Positions 11,923-22,248 of a stretch of 64,000 nucleotides of DNA are shown in pieces. The stretch is taken from contig OX359190.1 in assembly GCA_947172415.1 (NCBI GenBank), positions 2,728,001 through 2,792,000 of the forward strand, given 5' to 3'. The notes beneath the pieces were generated by a model, which saw only the letters and a program-made list of their open reading frames with translations, made no database searches and was not told where the DNA came from. The translations under genes and the position numbers were made by a program. How positions within the stretch are numbered: position 1 is the first letter of the stretch; each line of letters begins with the position of its first letter. The DNA comes from Chondrosia reniformis. Lineage: Eukaryota; Porifera; Demospongiae; Chondrillida; Chondrillidae.

Positions 11923-14900
11923 ATGGAAGCATCGACTGACGTAGAAATGAAAGATGTCTCTGAGGACGCTTCTAAAGAGAGCAGCGAGAAACCCAAAGAG
12001 AAGGAAAAGGACGCGGATGTCATAACTTATGAAGGTATGTAGGTGATGATTGGATTGCTAATTTAGGGAGTCGAATTAAGGCTTCTGCAGTTGATTGGCT
12101 AGTCAAACTAATTAAAGTTGGTTCTGACTGATGCTGTCTAACCGCATTGACGTACCTTTGTATCTAAATGCGCTTTTGCTTTTCCTTTAGCATAAGGATT
12201 TGTGTTGTATACACGTACATACACTTACATACACATACATACACATACATACACGATAGTAAGTTTATTGGAGTTATCTGCAACGAAAATTGAGCTAGAT
12301 TGAACGTTTCGACCCGTAGATCTTCATCAGCAATAATCATCTATCATAATGAATGCAACTAAAATTACTCCCTATCACGTACATATACGTACATACACGC
12401 AGTACTGTTCATTAGTTTGAACACTGCAAGCAAGGAGTGGTGTATACATTCAATTGTAACTGATACACTATGTGTAACAATATCATATAGAATGTGTGTT
12501 AATTTGTAATTACAGTATATTCTTCTTACACCATATAAGGTGAACCGACTAATAATACTTATTTAGAATCTACGTACTTGTGGGCCCAGCTTGGCACCTC
12601 GGGCTTGTATTACATGTAACATTATCATTATTATTATATTATGGAAAAAATAGGGGAACTTCAAGATTGGAAGCCAATCTTGAAACATTGCTATATTAAA
12701 CTCTGGATATTACCCCTGCCCACTCATGTCCCCTGAGGAGTACAATGAACCAAAGTTTAATGATGATATATTATATTATGTAGATATTCGTGAGCATTTG
12801 AAGCTGGTAGAGAAGGGAGTTAGCCATAAAGAGTCTCGCTACATCAACCGTGCTCTGAGAGGCATAGCAGCAGTCAGGAAGAGACTGAATGATGCAGTGT
12901 TGAGGAGACTTCTCATTACCACATTTCCACCAGGTCAGTAAGAGGGGCTAGTGTTTGACATACACTTACTAGTGATGGAGTAGAGGTTCATTGCTACATT
13001 GAATATATTGCAACAAGTACTCCTTCACTCACTAGTATTGGACTACAATATACGAGTATGACATTTTTTATTCTGAACTTTGTCTGTTTTTTGGATTATC
13101 ACAGTTGACTCGTTCTAATAAAATATGAACTAATTAAAGTTCAATACTGGAAGAATTACCTTGAAAATAGGGCACTTTACAATGTAAAGCTTTGATAATC
13201 CCAATTTGATTCTCAATTTTATCCCCCACCCACTCATCCAAATTCAAGTGATGACGATAAGATTTAATCCGTTTGTTTACCAATTGTATATCTTGTGATC
13301 AATATGTACACCTCATATATAACTTAAGTTATCTTGCCTTTACCTTTCCTAAGGTTCAACAACAAAGTCAATTCTCATGCCCTTTTTAGAAGAAGTGAGT
13401 ATCTGCCATTTTGAGATGAGGTCATTTTACGTTTTATTAGCTAATTACCACATATCGCTTACTTTAGCCAATGGATGCAGAGGATGCCCATATAAGGCCC
13501 AAGAGTACCAGAGCCCCGCCCCCTCCCCCTGAGGTGGAATGCTTTGTGCATGTTTTAGTGGTTGTGCTATTGCTTGACCGTAATAACCTTCAGCAAGTGA
13601 GTCAATGGGAGATAGCCTATTTGTGTTGCATAACTCTTTTACAGTATTGCATAATTCCTGTAGTATTGTGTAACTCTTTTATGGTATAGTGTAACTCTTT
13701 TACAGTATTGCATAACTCTATTATAGTATTGCAAAACTCATTTTATACGTAGTTTTGTGTAACTCTTTTACAGTATTGCATAACTCTTCCAGCATTCCAT
13801 ATTTTATCAATTATACTGTGGAATACCAACTTGTACGTACATTGAAGTATTACTTTGAATACCTCACACATTAATCCTTTTTAGTGCATCTACCAAACAT
13901 TACTACCTCATACGTACGTTTTAGGATATAAAGAAATCTCCTATCTTATTAATTATTGTTTGTAATTTAATGTTGAATGTCTGTACGTGCCTACATAGTG
14001 TAATCTTATCATTTGAATATTGTGTTTTGTGCACTCTTGTTCCCGTGTGCAGGCGCAGTCATGTATTGATCAGTTGATGGAAAAGTTATTTAAACTAAAT
14101 AGTAGGACCTTGGACCACATTTCAGCCAAGTGCTACTTCTACTATGCCAGAGTGGCCGAGCTCAGGGGAAACTTGGCTGACATCAGAAGGTGTGTCCAGT
14201 TGGTTTAGTATTTGTATTTAGACACAGCTTGATGAGTGCTTGCTACAGCTGTTGTGTACTTGATATCAGTAGTAATGTGTACTTGATATCAGTAGTAATG
14301 TGTACTTGATATCAGTAGTAATGTGTACTTGATATCAGTAGTAATGTGTACTTGATATCAGTAGTAATATCGTAGTAATATCGTAGCTATACTGTCGTGT
14401 GTACTTGATCAGTAGTACCGTAATACGGGAAGTTTTCGTGTGTGGAAATTTTCACGTGTGATAAATATTTTCATGGTGTAAACTAAATGCACTTCCTGAT
14501 TCGCATGAACAAATGAACGAGCGAAAATTTTGTATGAGAAATAACCACGAAAATATTTAAACAACGAAAATTTCCCGAATTACAGTAATGCGTACGTACA
14601 TACGTAGATCTTGTTTCTTGTTGTATTTTATGTTTATTGTTTACTCTGTCTGCAGTACCTTGCATGCCAGACTTAGAACTGCCACTTTGCGACACGATGA
14701 AGCTGGGCAGGCCATCCTGCTAAACCTTCTTCTGCGGAACTACCTTCACTATAACCTTTATGACCAGGCCAACAAGCTCATCGCCAAGGCAACCTTTCCT
14801 GACTCAGCAGGTTAGCAGTGTGTAAAGGTTATATGAAATGCCACATGCTCTTGTAAGGGGCTTATAAGTAACTAAGTGATCGTTTACATTGAGCCATAAT

Positions 14901-17900
14901 CTGGATCGGTTAAATAAACTATATAGTTAGAAAAATCAAGTTCATGCCAATTTGAAAGAGGATTCATCTTTTAATCTTTTGAGCGTCTAAAGCCGTAGTT
15001 GGTTCTTTTAGCATTCAGACGTTTGGACTCGGGGGGGTGTTTTTCAATGACCGAGTAGGCGCTAAGTTTGGCGCAGTTAAGAAGAAATCCCCTATCATCA
15101 GATCTAATCTAAAAGATGATTCAAATTAATCCTAACCAATCCCCTTAATAATGTACATTGATCAGTATTATGATCTAGGATGAATAAAGGGAGTTAATTG
15201 CACTGAGCTGTGCAAAGGCTATCATGATAAGCAAAAATCATCACTGGAACGTATTACACCAAACCATGTCACTTGGTTTGACGTACCTAATACTTTCCAG
15301 TGATAATTTTTTCTTAAGATTATCCAGGATCTTCATTATCATGATGGTTTTTTAATCTGTATTCTTTGGTACGAACCAAATTGTGTGTCTTAAGGATTTG
15401 GAGGAATTAGGATTTATTTGCTATACTTTACTATGTGTACCTGGTAGCAAGCAGGAGTTTGATGATATCCACTACCTGTTTACACACTTAGTAATTGTAC
15501 TGAGATATTTCTAAAGATTCTTCCCATGTGTCACTCCTCCTCTGTCGTTCCTGTTCACTTGTAGGTAATAACGAATGGGCAAAGTACCTCTACTACACCG
15601 GTCGGATCAAGGCCATCCAACTGGAGTACTCGGAGGCATACACACGACTGTTACAGGCTAATAGAAAGGCTCCACAGCAGGGAGCAGTCGGTTTTAAACA
15701 AACTGTGAGCTATCACTTCTTGCATGCACAACGTTTTAGTACTCCTTGTTTGTGGAATGTGTTGCCCAAACAATCAAGAAGAAGTATTTTTTTCATCTAT
15801 TTAGAAAATCCATTAACCATAGTTTGGACATTCATTTTTAAGCTATCCTAATAAACAATATTTGTACTCTATTACCAATGTATATATGGTGGGACCCTGT
15901 AAAGTAATTAATAGGACCATCCACCTAATATAAGATTGATTGATTTATTCTTATGTAAAAACAGTATCATCTGATGATGAGGTCATATTATGTGGGTTTC
16001 CCCCCTTATAGACCCACAAGTTCATGATTGTGGTACAACTGTTGTTAGGAGAAATCCCGGAGAGGGCACTATTTAGAGAACCCATTCTTAAAAAGCCTCT
16101 TCGGCCATATTTTGAACTGACCCAAGGTTTGTTGCCATGACAACACTAAAATTACATGTGTAGCTAATAGTAAGCCTAGTAGTACATGTCTACTCGTGTG
16201 TTATTCTTGTGTAGCGGTACATTCCGGTGATTTAGCAAGGTTTAATGAAGTTTTAAGGGCATCTCAGGAGAAGTTTTTTCACGACAAAACTTACACTTTA
16301 ATTATCCGGTAAGTGCTATTGTCAAGTCATTACACCATCAGTACTGTTTTACCATATTACCAGTAAGTACGTATTACATGTGCAGTGGGATATTTTTACA
16401 AAGACCTCTGTCTGACAAAGATTCATAGGTTAAGGGGCTTATGTTGCCCTCCCTCGGATTTTCACGGGCTGTAAAGGCATGGAAGGGAGGAAGGAGTAGT
16501 GATTACATAACCCCATTTAGACCTATCAGATGCATTTACCTGATGTCCTATATATACATGACATGTTAAAGCATAGGTGTTACTGTATAGCCGAAAATAT
16601 TGGCAAGAAATTTATTTTGGCGAATTGGCAATTTTTACACCAATCACCAAATTATGATCTGCCAATATTATTGTATTATAGTGACATAATCCATTGTAAA
16701 TTAAAACCGCTAATATCTAAAATCAGTCTAAAATCACCAAATATTGTTCCCGCCACTATTTCTGGCTATGCTGTATTTTGTTTATATTTATAGTGCCACT
16801 AGACCATCCCTCTCCTTCCATGTCCTTTGGACACCATTTTGGGAGGGTCTAGTAAGCCAGACTAATGTGTAAAAATGAGCCCCTTGAGATACAGCGTTTG
16901 AGTTCTAGATCTGCTAAATGATTGATATACTAAGGATATTATATTACTATGGTTGGTATAGACTGACATTATAGCTTATTTTGGAACATCACGTTACATA
17001 ATTACTTAGCTAAAACAAGATTCTTGATAAAAGGTGCTATACGTACCTCCTCACCTAATTAAATCTTACCTGAAAATAATAAAACTACGTAGTACTTTGT
17101 AGTGTGTTTGTTGCAAAACATGTATACAATATCAATAAATATAATACAATATACATTTGAATGATTAGGGATATGTACTATAGCTACGTATGTAGGTAGG
17201 TATGTGTAGAAGATTTTCCTAATTGGGTGTTCATGTATCTGTTAACTTACCTCAAAGATGCCAATCACATTGAGACGTCTAGATAGCATTTCCATACCTC
17301 TTTGAACTACTTATTTTAGACTTTGGGAAACCTAAGAGCTCCAGTCTTGTAAAGTACTGAATTTAAAGATGTATTTAGTACTACCCTGAATTATATTATT
17401 ATTCTAAATATATTCTATATTACCTGTATTCTAAATGTATTCTATATTACCTGTATTCTAAATGTATTCTATATTACCTGTATTCTAAATGTATTCTATA
17501 TTACTTGTATTCTAAATGTATTCTATATTACCTGTAGTCTAAATGTATTCTATATTACCTGTATTCTAAATGTATTCTATATTACCTGTATTCTAAATGT
17601 ATTCTATATTACCTGTATTCTAAATGTATTCTATATTACCTGTATTCTAAATGTATTCTATATTACCTGTATTCTAAATGTATTCTATATTACCTGTATT
17701 CTAAATGTATTCTATATTACCTGTATTCTAAATGTATTCTATATTACCTGTATTCTAAGCGTATTCCATATTACCTGTATTCTAAATGTATTCCATATTA
17801 CATGTATTCTAAATGTATTCCATATTACATGTATTCTAAATGTATTCTATATTACATGTATTCTATATTACCTGTGAAGCACTGTATTCTAAATGTATTC

Positions 17901-20900
17901 CTGTAATGTATGTTAGGTTGTGGGTGTGTCCATTGGATCACATGACATTTCCCATACTCTTTGCAGGCTAAGACACAATGTCATTAAAACTGGCATTCGA
18001 ATGATTTGTTTGTCCTATTCACGGATTTCATTGGCCGATGTTGCCACCAAGCTGTCGCTAGAGAGCACACAGGATGCTGAGTACATAGTATCCAAGGCCA
18101 TCAAGGATGGTGTCATAGAAGCAGTCATTAATCACGAGAAGGGATATGTTCAGTCCAGGGTGAGAAGTACTTCCTGTTTTTGTTTCCTGACAGCTCTAGA
18201 TGGCATTATTGACCACTGTTTAGATGGATTTTCTGGGACATTAGTGTATATATACGTAATCATCTGACCAATGGAAAATATTTATCAATATAACACATTG
18301 TTTCAATATAAATTTCCTATAGGTTTTCTATGGTCTAATGGCATTTTATTGGCAGACTTTGTCCTCTGTTTTCTACCTCTATGGAATTTGTGTGCATAAA
18401 ATTAAGTCGGAGATGTAATGTTCAGTTAAATAACGTTTCTTCATGTAGAATGCTGAATGATATTTAGCAGCTGGTTTGTCTTGTATGTAGGACCAATAAA
18501 TATGCATCCAGCTCTTCTTTTATAATGTCTGGCAGAGTCCAATATAAATTAGTCATACGTATATTGTCGATTTTACTAGCCACTTTACAGTGTGCACATA
18601 CATATACTGCAGGGTTTCTTTCATGGGGGGAGGAATTTCCCACCCTTGAAAATGACAAATGTTATATGCTATATATGTGCTAGAATGAACATTGGTGCAC
18701 TAAATATGTTTGCCCCCCTTCATTTCTATTGTCATCATTTCCCTCTTGCTAAATGCTCTGAAAGAAACACTGTACTGTAAATGATACTAAACGATACTTT
18801 CACTAAAGTATGGAGGAAAGTATTTCATGTCAAGCTAAATTTGAAATCAGTTAAAATTATGAGTGTCATTCACGTCCAATCACCAAAGATCACCTTTAGG
18901 GTTAAAATGATTCAAGATAACAATGAACAGACTTGTTTTATATGATTCAAAGTTGCCGAGTGTTGAGACTTTTTGGATAGATAAACTGCCCTGAATGGTT
19001 CCCTATAAATCAGGAACTACTCTGAAAATGTTCTCCATCGTCAATTGAACAATAACCAAATCATTCCATTTGATACAGTATTTTTTATCTTTGAGATGGT
19101 TCATCTTTACTCTTTTGAGTGTCTAGAGATGCAGTTTGTTTCTTGATAATCAGACGTTCCCCTGGGAGTCTTCTCAGTCGCTGAAGAAGACCCCCAAGGT
19201 TGAGACATACCATTTTCCAGAAACACACTGTATTTCTGGATGTTAAAAAGACTAAAGAAGAAGATAAGTATGGCACAGTTAGAAGAAATCCTTTTCATCT
19301 AACAGTGTTTCTTGTTAATTTTATTGTCAACCTACATACGTAGGATCCATCTTCAGTCACATAGTCCAATTATAATCTGTATTTAATCAGGTTGTAATTG
19401 TGGAGTTGGTAAATTACTATTATATTGCTCACTTGTTGCCTACAGGAAACAGTGAATGTGTACACGACAAAGGAGCCCCAGGAGACATTCCACCAAAGAA
19501 TCACATTCTGCCTGGACCTGTACACACAGTCAGTGAAGGCTATGAGATTCCCTCCAAAACCTTTCAACCAGGACGAAGAGTCGTACAAGGTATGAGTCAT
19601 CAATAGAGAAAGGATTCCTTCCAACTGCATCGAACTTATCTTTTGAAAGGATCATCTTTCGACTTTTAGAGTGTCACTGAAGAAGACCCTCAGGGTCGAA
19701 ACGTCTGACAGCCAAGAAAAACCGACAAACCTGCATCTTTAGATGCTTTAAAAGTCGAAAGATGATCCTTTCAAAAGTTATGAGTCATTGTTAAGAGAGT
19801 TACCACTAATTAGTGAACAGTAACTAATTACTGTAAAACCATTATTATTAACGTCCATTTTATTTAGCGTTTTACCATATATGAATTATTAGCGTCCATT
19901 AAATTTAGCATTTTGTTGTAAATACGTACTTGCTCACACTATTGTACATGCGTAATAATAAACATTTTAGCGACCAAGCGAATGATATTGCACTAATTTG
20001 CTAACTTTAATGGTGTGCTAATGCAGTCGACTCCTGATATAACGAACATCAAAATCCCAGCATAATTATTCATTATAAAAGAAGTTCTTTATAACCAAAT
20101 GTACTTTGTTTACATATAACAATATAAATAAACTACTCATCAGTGCAGTATGAATACTGTAAACAACTGCAGGATGCTTTTAAAGTTAACATTACGTAAA
20201 ATAGTATATTAATGGTACTCAGGGTGGACTTGCAACTAAAAATTTATCACAAATTCTCCTTCCTTTAGCCACTTTTGTCAGTTTAATTGATATTTTGGCT
20301 TCACACATACATAATTATAAGTTAACACGTTCGTTATAATAGAAGTTTGTTTGTTATAAACAGAAAGAATTGAATGGACAGGAAATTGCTTTTTTGACAA
20401 TTGTTCGTGTAATCCAAAATTCGTTATGAGCGAGTTCGTTATAGTGGAGTCGACTGTAGTAAGGGTTTTACAGTACATGTGGTTGATGATGACTTTGATT
20501 TGTCTTGTCATCATGTGTATCAGAGCTTCATCAAGAGGGAAAATGAAGCCAGTCTTCTTTTTTCTTTTTCTTTATGTGCTGGGATGTAATTCCAATGCTG
20601 ATTATAACAGTTAATCATGGGCCCATATTTAAGCAAGGGTTATCTAGACTAAATTTGTTATTACAATTGGCCATTTTGTCTGAGCAAAAAATTGTTTTCA
20701 TTCCCTTGTTCTAGCTCAAGATAGAGTTTAAAGAACAAAGAGGTACACCTCTAAAGTGCTGAGGGTGAAACTGCACTGAAGCGAGCGATTAAGTACAAAA
20801 ATTAATATCAAGAAGTGTTACGCTGATTCAAATTGTGCAATGTCATTAGAGGGAAATGAAATTTCAAAGACTTATGGATCTTTGGACCAATTAAAATTAT

Positions 20901-21865
20901 AACTGTTCAACCAAAATTAAGCTCATTTAGACAGGTGTCCTTGTAAAACCAAAACATTTTTTCCAGCACTGTAATTCCCTCAGCTGTTTAAGCTGTTTAA
21001 GCTCTTTTTCATATTTTAACTAAATATACAGCACAGCTTGCCCCCTTAAAAGCCTTTTATATTGTGTCCCTCCATCTGTGATACTTTTTAAAGTAAGATG
21101 AAGTGATAAGGGGTTTTTGTTGCATTCATAATAAGTATCCTAATTTATTGAGACTCAGCAACAATTGTATTTAAAACACAATTAAATGTTTCGACCCGGA
21201 GGTCTTCATCAGCATGTTTTAAATACAATTTGTTGCTGAGTCTCAATAAGTTAGGATACTTTTTAAAGCACATATCTATTTCCTCAAATTTACTAATACA
21301 AGAAAAATCTAAGATACCATTTTCCTACATGCTATATGCCTATTCTGTAAAAGAGCCTATAGGGGAACTAAACCTGAAGAGAGCTTTGGATGAAGATACA
21401 TGAATCTTTTCTTCCTTCTTTTCCCTTCTTTCATCTTCTCCACTAATACACTAATATAAGGCATAGTAACTGTACAATGTGGTATTAACTGTCTTTAGTA
21501 ACAAGAGATAATTCATTCTCTTGTAATGGTAAGTCCTCGTAGAGATGAGCCATTGCTATTGGTCTTTTGTGGTTCACATGCCTATTTCTCACGCATGTAC
21601 ACACTCACATTTGTACTGGTACTAGTACATTTGTCACATACATACACCTGCAGATGAAAACATTTTTACTTTTTCATATTCTGACAATTCTCTTTGTTCT
21701 AACTATTTCCTCATCATGTGCCTACAATTTCCTAGTCTTGTTGTTAGCTTTCCTTCCGGTGTATTCTTCCAGGAGAGATTGGAAAAGGAACAGCAAGACA
21801 TTGAACTAGCTAAAGAAATGGCCGAAGAAGACGAAGATGAGGATGACCCAGACTTTCTGCCTTAG
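11923..21865 (+). CDS. PSMD3: 26S proteasome regulatory subunit Rpn3 (PSMD3)
   Basis: A non-ATPase lid subunit of the 26S proteasome. Twelve exons join in frame to 500 residues: 11923-12034, 12784-12933, 13354-13394, 13468-13596, 14053-14189, 14656-14810, 15565-15704, 16012-16126, 16215-16308, 17967-18159, 19446-19589, 21773-21865. All junctions are GT-AG and phases match. The N-terminus is charged, as usual for the family. [20 protein letters not shown] and the following Arg-rich helix match the conserved start of the Rpn3 fold. The helical-repeat/PCI region covers about residues 290-430 ([20 protein letters not shown], then [13 protein letters not shown]). The Rpn3 C-terminal region ends in an acidic tail, [11 protein letters not shown]. 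The length is slightly below the human protein (534). Introns hold many repeats, listed separately. Confidence 0.95.
12299..12334 (-). ncRNA. Hammerhead-like core (PSMD3 intron 1)
   Basis: The minus strand reads ATTG, CTGATGA, A, GATC-TACG-GGTC (stem II), GAAAC, GTT, CAAT. ATTG and CAAT form a 4-bp stem I around the core. The layout is that of a type I hammerhead with stem III reduced to AC/GU. No activity is shown. Confidence 0.45.
12690..12745 (+). repeat. Fragment of a dispersed repeat
   Basis: CTCTGGATATTACCCCTGCC, then CACTC and a CTGAGGAGTAC segment, recur in the repeat at 60740-61190. I do not recognise the element class. Confidence 0.5.
13625..13800. repeat. Degenerate tandem repeat
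   Basis: Variants of ATTGCATAACTCTTTTACAG recur about six times with irregular spacing in PSMD3 intron 4. Confidence 0.65.
14254..14370. repeat. Minisatellite, 23 bp x 5
   Basis: Near-identical copies of a 23-bp unit starting GTGTACTTGATATCAGTAGT lie in PSMD3 intron 5. Confidence 0.9.
14416..14587. mobile_element. MITE, TACCGTAA/TTACAGTA ends
   Basis: Inverted ends TACCGTAATACGGGAA and TTCCCGAATTACAGTA, followed by paired TTTTCG / CGAAAA segments, define a 172-bp non-autonomous element in PSMD3 intron 5. TA at the extreme ends suggests TA target duplication. Confidence 0.65.
14955..15095. repeat. Diverged copy of the GAGCGTCT palindrome family
   Basis: TTCATCTTTTAATC, then TTTTGAGCGTCTAAAG and a CAGACG segment resemble the intact copy at 19635-19790. 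The internal hammerhead-like core is destroyed. Confidence 0.5.
16581..16775. mobile_element. MITE, TACTGTATAGCC ends
   Basis: TACTGTATAGCCGAAAATA at the left is mirrored by TATTTCTGGCTATGCTGTA at the right. The 195-bp element lies in PSMD3 intron 9 and has no coding capacity. Confidence 0.65.
17396..17880. repeat. Minisatellite, 27 bp x ~17
   Basis: A unit of the form ATTCTAAATGTATTCTATAT followed by TACCTGT is repeated head to tail through most of 485 bp. The right end shows variants (CCATATT, CATGTAT). It lies in PSMD3 intron 9, ending less than 90 bp before exon 10. Confidence 0.92.
18610..18772. mobile_element. MITE with 5-bp target duplication
   Basis: Ends CAGGGTTTCTTTCA and GAAAGAAACACTG are inverted, and TACTG flanks both sides (18605-18609, 18773-18777). 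The interior has G-rich and C-rich runs. A partial second copy lies at 29414-29575. Confidence 0.65.
19082..19305. repeat. Diverged GAGCGTCT-family element
   Basis: The right part of the element (about 19084-19130) and a CTGAAGAAGACCCCCAAGG motif match the family intact at 19635-19790. The core has been altered to GAGAC. Confidence 0.5.
19672..19710 (+). ncRNA. Hammerhead-like core, best copy (PSMD3 intron 11)
   Basis: Order on the plus strand: TGTCA (stem I), CTGAAGA, A, GACCC-TCA-GGGTC (stem II), GAAA, C, GTC (cleavage-type triplet), TGACA (stem I'). Every invariant core position of the hammerhead (CUGANGA, GAAA, NUH) is present. Both stems pair perfectly. Stem III would be only AC/GU, so activity as a monomer is doubtful. 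The motif lies in a palindromic element (about 19635-19790) whose arms carry CTTTTGAAAGGATCATCTTT. Confidence 0.55.
19829..20475. mobile_element. MITE with a second element inside it
   Basis: The left end TACTGTAAAACC and right end GGTTTTACAGTA match the intact 221-bp copy at 62060-62280. A 433-bp element (20024-20456) interrupts this copy near its right end. Confidence 0.75.
20024..20456. mobile_element. Pogo/Tigger-like MITE, CAGTCGACTCC ends
   Basis: The ends CAGTCGACTCC and GGAGTCGACTG are exact inverted repeats, extended by ATAACGAAC / GTTCGTTAT. TA follows the right end. No transposase is visible. The element sits inside the MITE at 19829-20475, so it is the younger of the two. Confidence 0.75.
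21135..21259 (-). mobile_element. Palindromic element with hammerhead-like core
   Basis: Arms of about 44 bp (GTATCCTAATTTATTGAGAC on the left, its near-complement on the right) flank a loop. On the minus strand the loop reads CTGATGA, A, GACC-TCCG-GGTC, GAAAC (21188-21212). The triplet after GAAAC is ATT in place of GTH, so this copy is damaged as a ribozyme. Confidence 0.6.
21305..21450 (+). repeat. Dispersed foldback-family arm
   Basis: A clean arm: AAAAATCTAAGATACCATTT, then TCCTACATGC, GCCTATAGGGGAACTAAAC, GAGAGCTTTGGATGAAGATA and a CT-rich tail. It lies in PSMD3 intron 11. Confidence 0.75.
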
Positions 21866-22248
21866 ATTTCATTAAATGACGATTCAGACATGCAAGTGTA
21901 ACATACTCATTAATATTTAGGCATTTATATCATTGAGCATGTGTGCATTTAAAAGTGGTTGTTTCTCTAACGTCATAACTATTGCGCAATGATGAAACTT
22001 GCAGCACTATTAGCAGTTAGGTGGGTTCCTGAGCTCACTTTGGCTTCCAGGATCGCTAGGAACTCACAACACTTCACAGTGAATGCTTTTATCGCCTGAA
22101 CTAACGACTGATTTCCACAAATGGAATATTGGAGGAGGAATTCCTGCCATTGCTAGGTTAGTCAGCTAAGGTAGTTGTTTACAGTGTGATCTATCCAATT
22201 CGTCAAAGAAGTTTAATTTGAACTAGTTTTCGTTAAAGCTGAGCCAAA
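21866..22248. promoter_or_regulatory. PSMD3 3' region and FERM-gene promoter
   Basis: This 383-bp interval must hold the PSMD3 polyadenylation site and the promoter of the next gene on the same strand. I see no repeat and no obvious core element. Confidence 0.4.

Noticed and set aside
17396..17880. CRISPR-like array of regularly spaced repeats
   Set aside because: Units are contiguous with no unique spacers, and the setting is a eukaryotic intron, so it is a minisatellite.
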